DNA from: Anaerofustis stercorihominis
GTDB taxonomy: Bacteria; Bacillota; Clostridia; Eubacteriales; Anaerofustaceae
Assembly (NCBI GenBank): GCA_015058295.1
Contig: SVCP01000011.1
Location: 1 to 42,481 of the forward strand
Length of the DNA stretch: 42,481 bases
Reading direction: 5' to 3'
Every line of letters starts with the position of its first letter. The stretch's first letter is position 1. The notes below the pieces were generated by a model that was not told where the DNA came from, made no database searches, and worked only from the letters and a program-made list of their open reading frames with translations. A program made the position numbers and the translations under genes. Positions 41,806 through 42,481 of the stretch are shown here, piece after piece.

Positions 41806-42285
41806 TCAGATAAGATCCTCAAAATTTGCCTGTCTGAGAGCTTCGTAGGTGATTATTGCTACGGAGTTGGCCAGATTCAGACATCTTGCGTGTTCGGTGT
41901 TTCTCATAGGAATTCTTAATCTGTTGTTCGGGAACATTCTGTGAACATTCTCATCAAGACCTTTATCTTCGCTTCCGAAGATGAAAAAGTCGCCCTTGTT
42001 GAATTTGAAAACAGCATAATGTTTGCTTGATTTTGTGGTTATAAGGAAAACTCGTTCATCGTTTTCCGTTATATTATTTTTTTCCATAAAATCATAAATA
42101 TCTTCGTATACGGAAATATCCGCTTCTTCCCAGTAGTCAAGTCCTGCTCTTTTCAGTGAGCGGTCATCAATGAAAAAGCCCAGAGGTTTTATAAGGTGGA
42201 GTTTCGCTCCGCTTACGGCAGCCGTACGCACGATATTTCCCGTATTCTGAGGAATCTGAGGCTGATAGAGTACTATATTAAACAT
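41806..42285 (-). CDS. trmL: tRNA (cytidine/uridine(34)-2'-O)-methyltransferase TrmL, 159 aa
   Basis: TrmL (YibK) methylates the ribose at wobble position 34 of tRNA-Leu species using SAM. The compact SPOUT fold is recognised from YQPQIPQNTGNIVRTAA at the start, FIFGSEDKGL in the middle and the knot motif PMRNTEHARCLNLANSVAI at the end. The length is typical (about 155-160 aa) and there is no extra RNA-binding domain. ATG at 42285. A promoter lies upstream on the minus strand. The Na/Pi transporter gene follows. Confidence 0.94.
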   Translation of the reverse strand: MFNIVLYQPQIPQNTGNIVRTAAVSGAKLHLIKPLGFFIDDRSLKRAGLDYWEEADISVYEDIYDFMEKNNITENDERVFLITTKSSKHYAVFKFNKGDFFIFGSEDKGLDENVHRMFPNNRLRIPMRNTEHARCLNLANSVAIITYEALRQANFEDLI

Positions 42286-42316
42286 GTTTTTGTTCCGTCC
42301 TTTTTATCAACATGGC

Positions 42317-42345
42317 ATTTATTTTAGCACAGTGTATTGTGTCAA
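42317..42345 (-). promoter_or_regulatory. Promoter of trmL
   Basis: On the minus strand TTGACA (42345-42340), 17 bp, ATAAAT (42322-42317). Confidence 0.55.
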
Positions 42346-42481
42346 GTAAATGAAAAAAAGCTCACATGATTGTAAAATTTGTGTAATTGCAGTTGCGCTA
42401 TATAAATTATGAATCGTAATAAATAGGGTGTTTACAGAGGAATGCTGTTGTACAATGTGTGATTTCGCCGGCGAAAAAATA

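Overview
The window reads as chromosomal DNA of a low-to-mid GC, endospore-forming Gram-positive anaerobe of class Clostridia; no finer rank can be supported. The grounds are strong GGAGG-type ribosome sites, sigma-A promoters with frequent TGn extended -10 boxes, a T-box leader, a sleB-ypeB germination pair, PrsA-type and DUF2812/PadR genes, a DinR-type SOS box and many compact intrinsic terminators. No phage, insertion sequence with a transposase or CRISPR array is present.

Layout. 1-602: the last 16 nt of a tRNA (probably Ser), then a 270-bp unit in two full copies plus the start of a third. 653-5692: zinc-ribbon protein, secA-prfB, a methyltransferase. 5701-10430: small conserved protein (minus), tRNA-Val(GAC), pncB-ddl-argS. 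10462-12320: lipoate ligase, tRNA-Ser(CGA) and about 700 bp of mosaic non-coding repeats. 12340-16191: XRE membrane regulator, phosphodiesterase-like enzyme, acidic amino-acid symporter and class I glutamine amidotransferase. 16312-19072: PadR regulator with two DUF2812 membrane proteins. 19079-19167: a GC-rich perfect four-arm palindrome. 19260-21300: sleB-ypeB. 21332-25519: a T-box operon (probable Ile specifier) with an XRE-cupin regulator, a medium-chain acyl-CoA synthetase and (R)-citramalate synthase. 25524-29160: MFS transporter, a radical SAM/SPASM protein apparently started at AUA, two small XRE regulators and a SLOG protein. 29184-32062: a UroD/MtaA-like protein divergent from a PucR-type regulator. 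32061-32629: an ArpU-like sigma-region-4 protein behind an SOS box. 32706-38381: pth-mfd and a PrsA-like foldase. 38431-42345: EamA permease, flavin reductase, Na/Pi cotransporter and trmL.

How the parts work together. Most of the window is housekeeping: secretion and translation termination (secA, prfB), NAD and cell-wall precursor supply (pncB, ddl), tRNA charging and recycling (argS, pth), repair (mfd) and tRNA modification (trmL). The most informative accessory unit is the T-box operon. Citramalate synthase makes the 2-oxobutyrate precursor of isoleucine from pyruvate and acetyl-CoA. The acyl-CoA synthetase could activate 2-methylbutyrate or propionate for reductive carboxylation, which would be a second route to the same amino acid, and the XRE-cupin protein could choose between them. 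This is inference from gene order, the leader and family knowledge. Other points for a second look are the cloverleaf palindrome, the AUA start, the SOS box, repeat arrays behind two tRNA genes, and divergent regulator/enzyme pairs with palindromes over their promoters.
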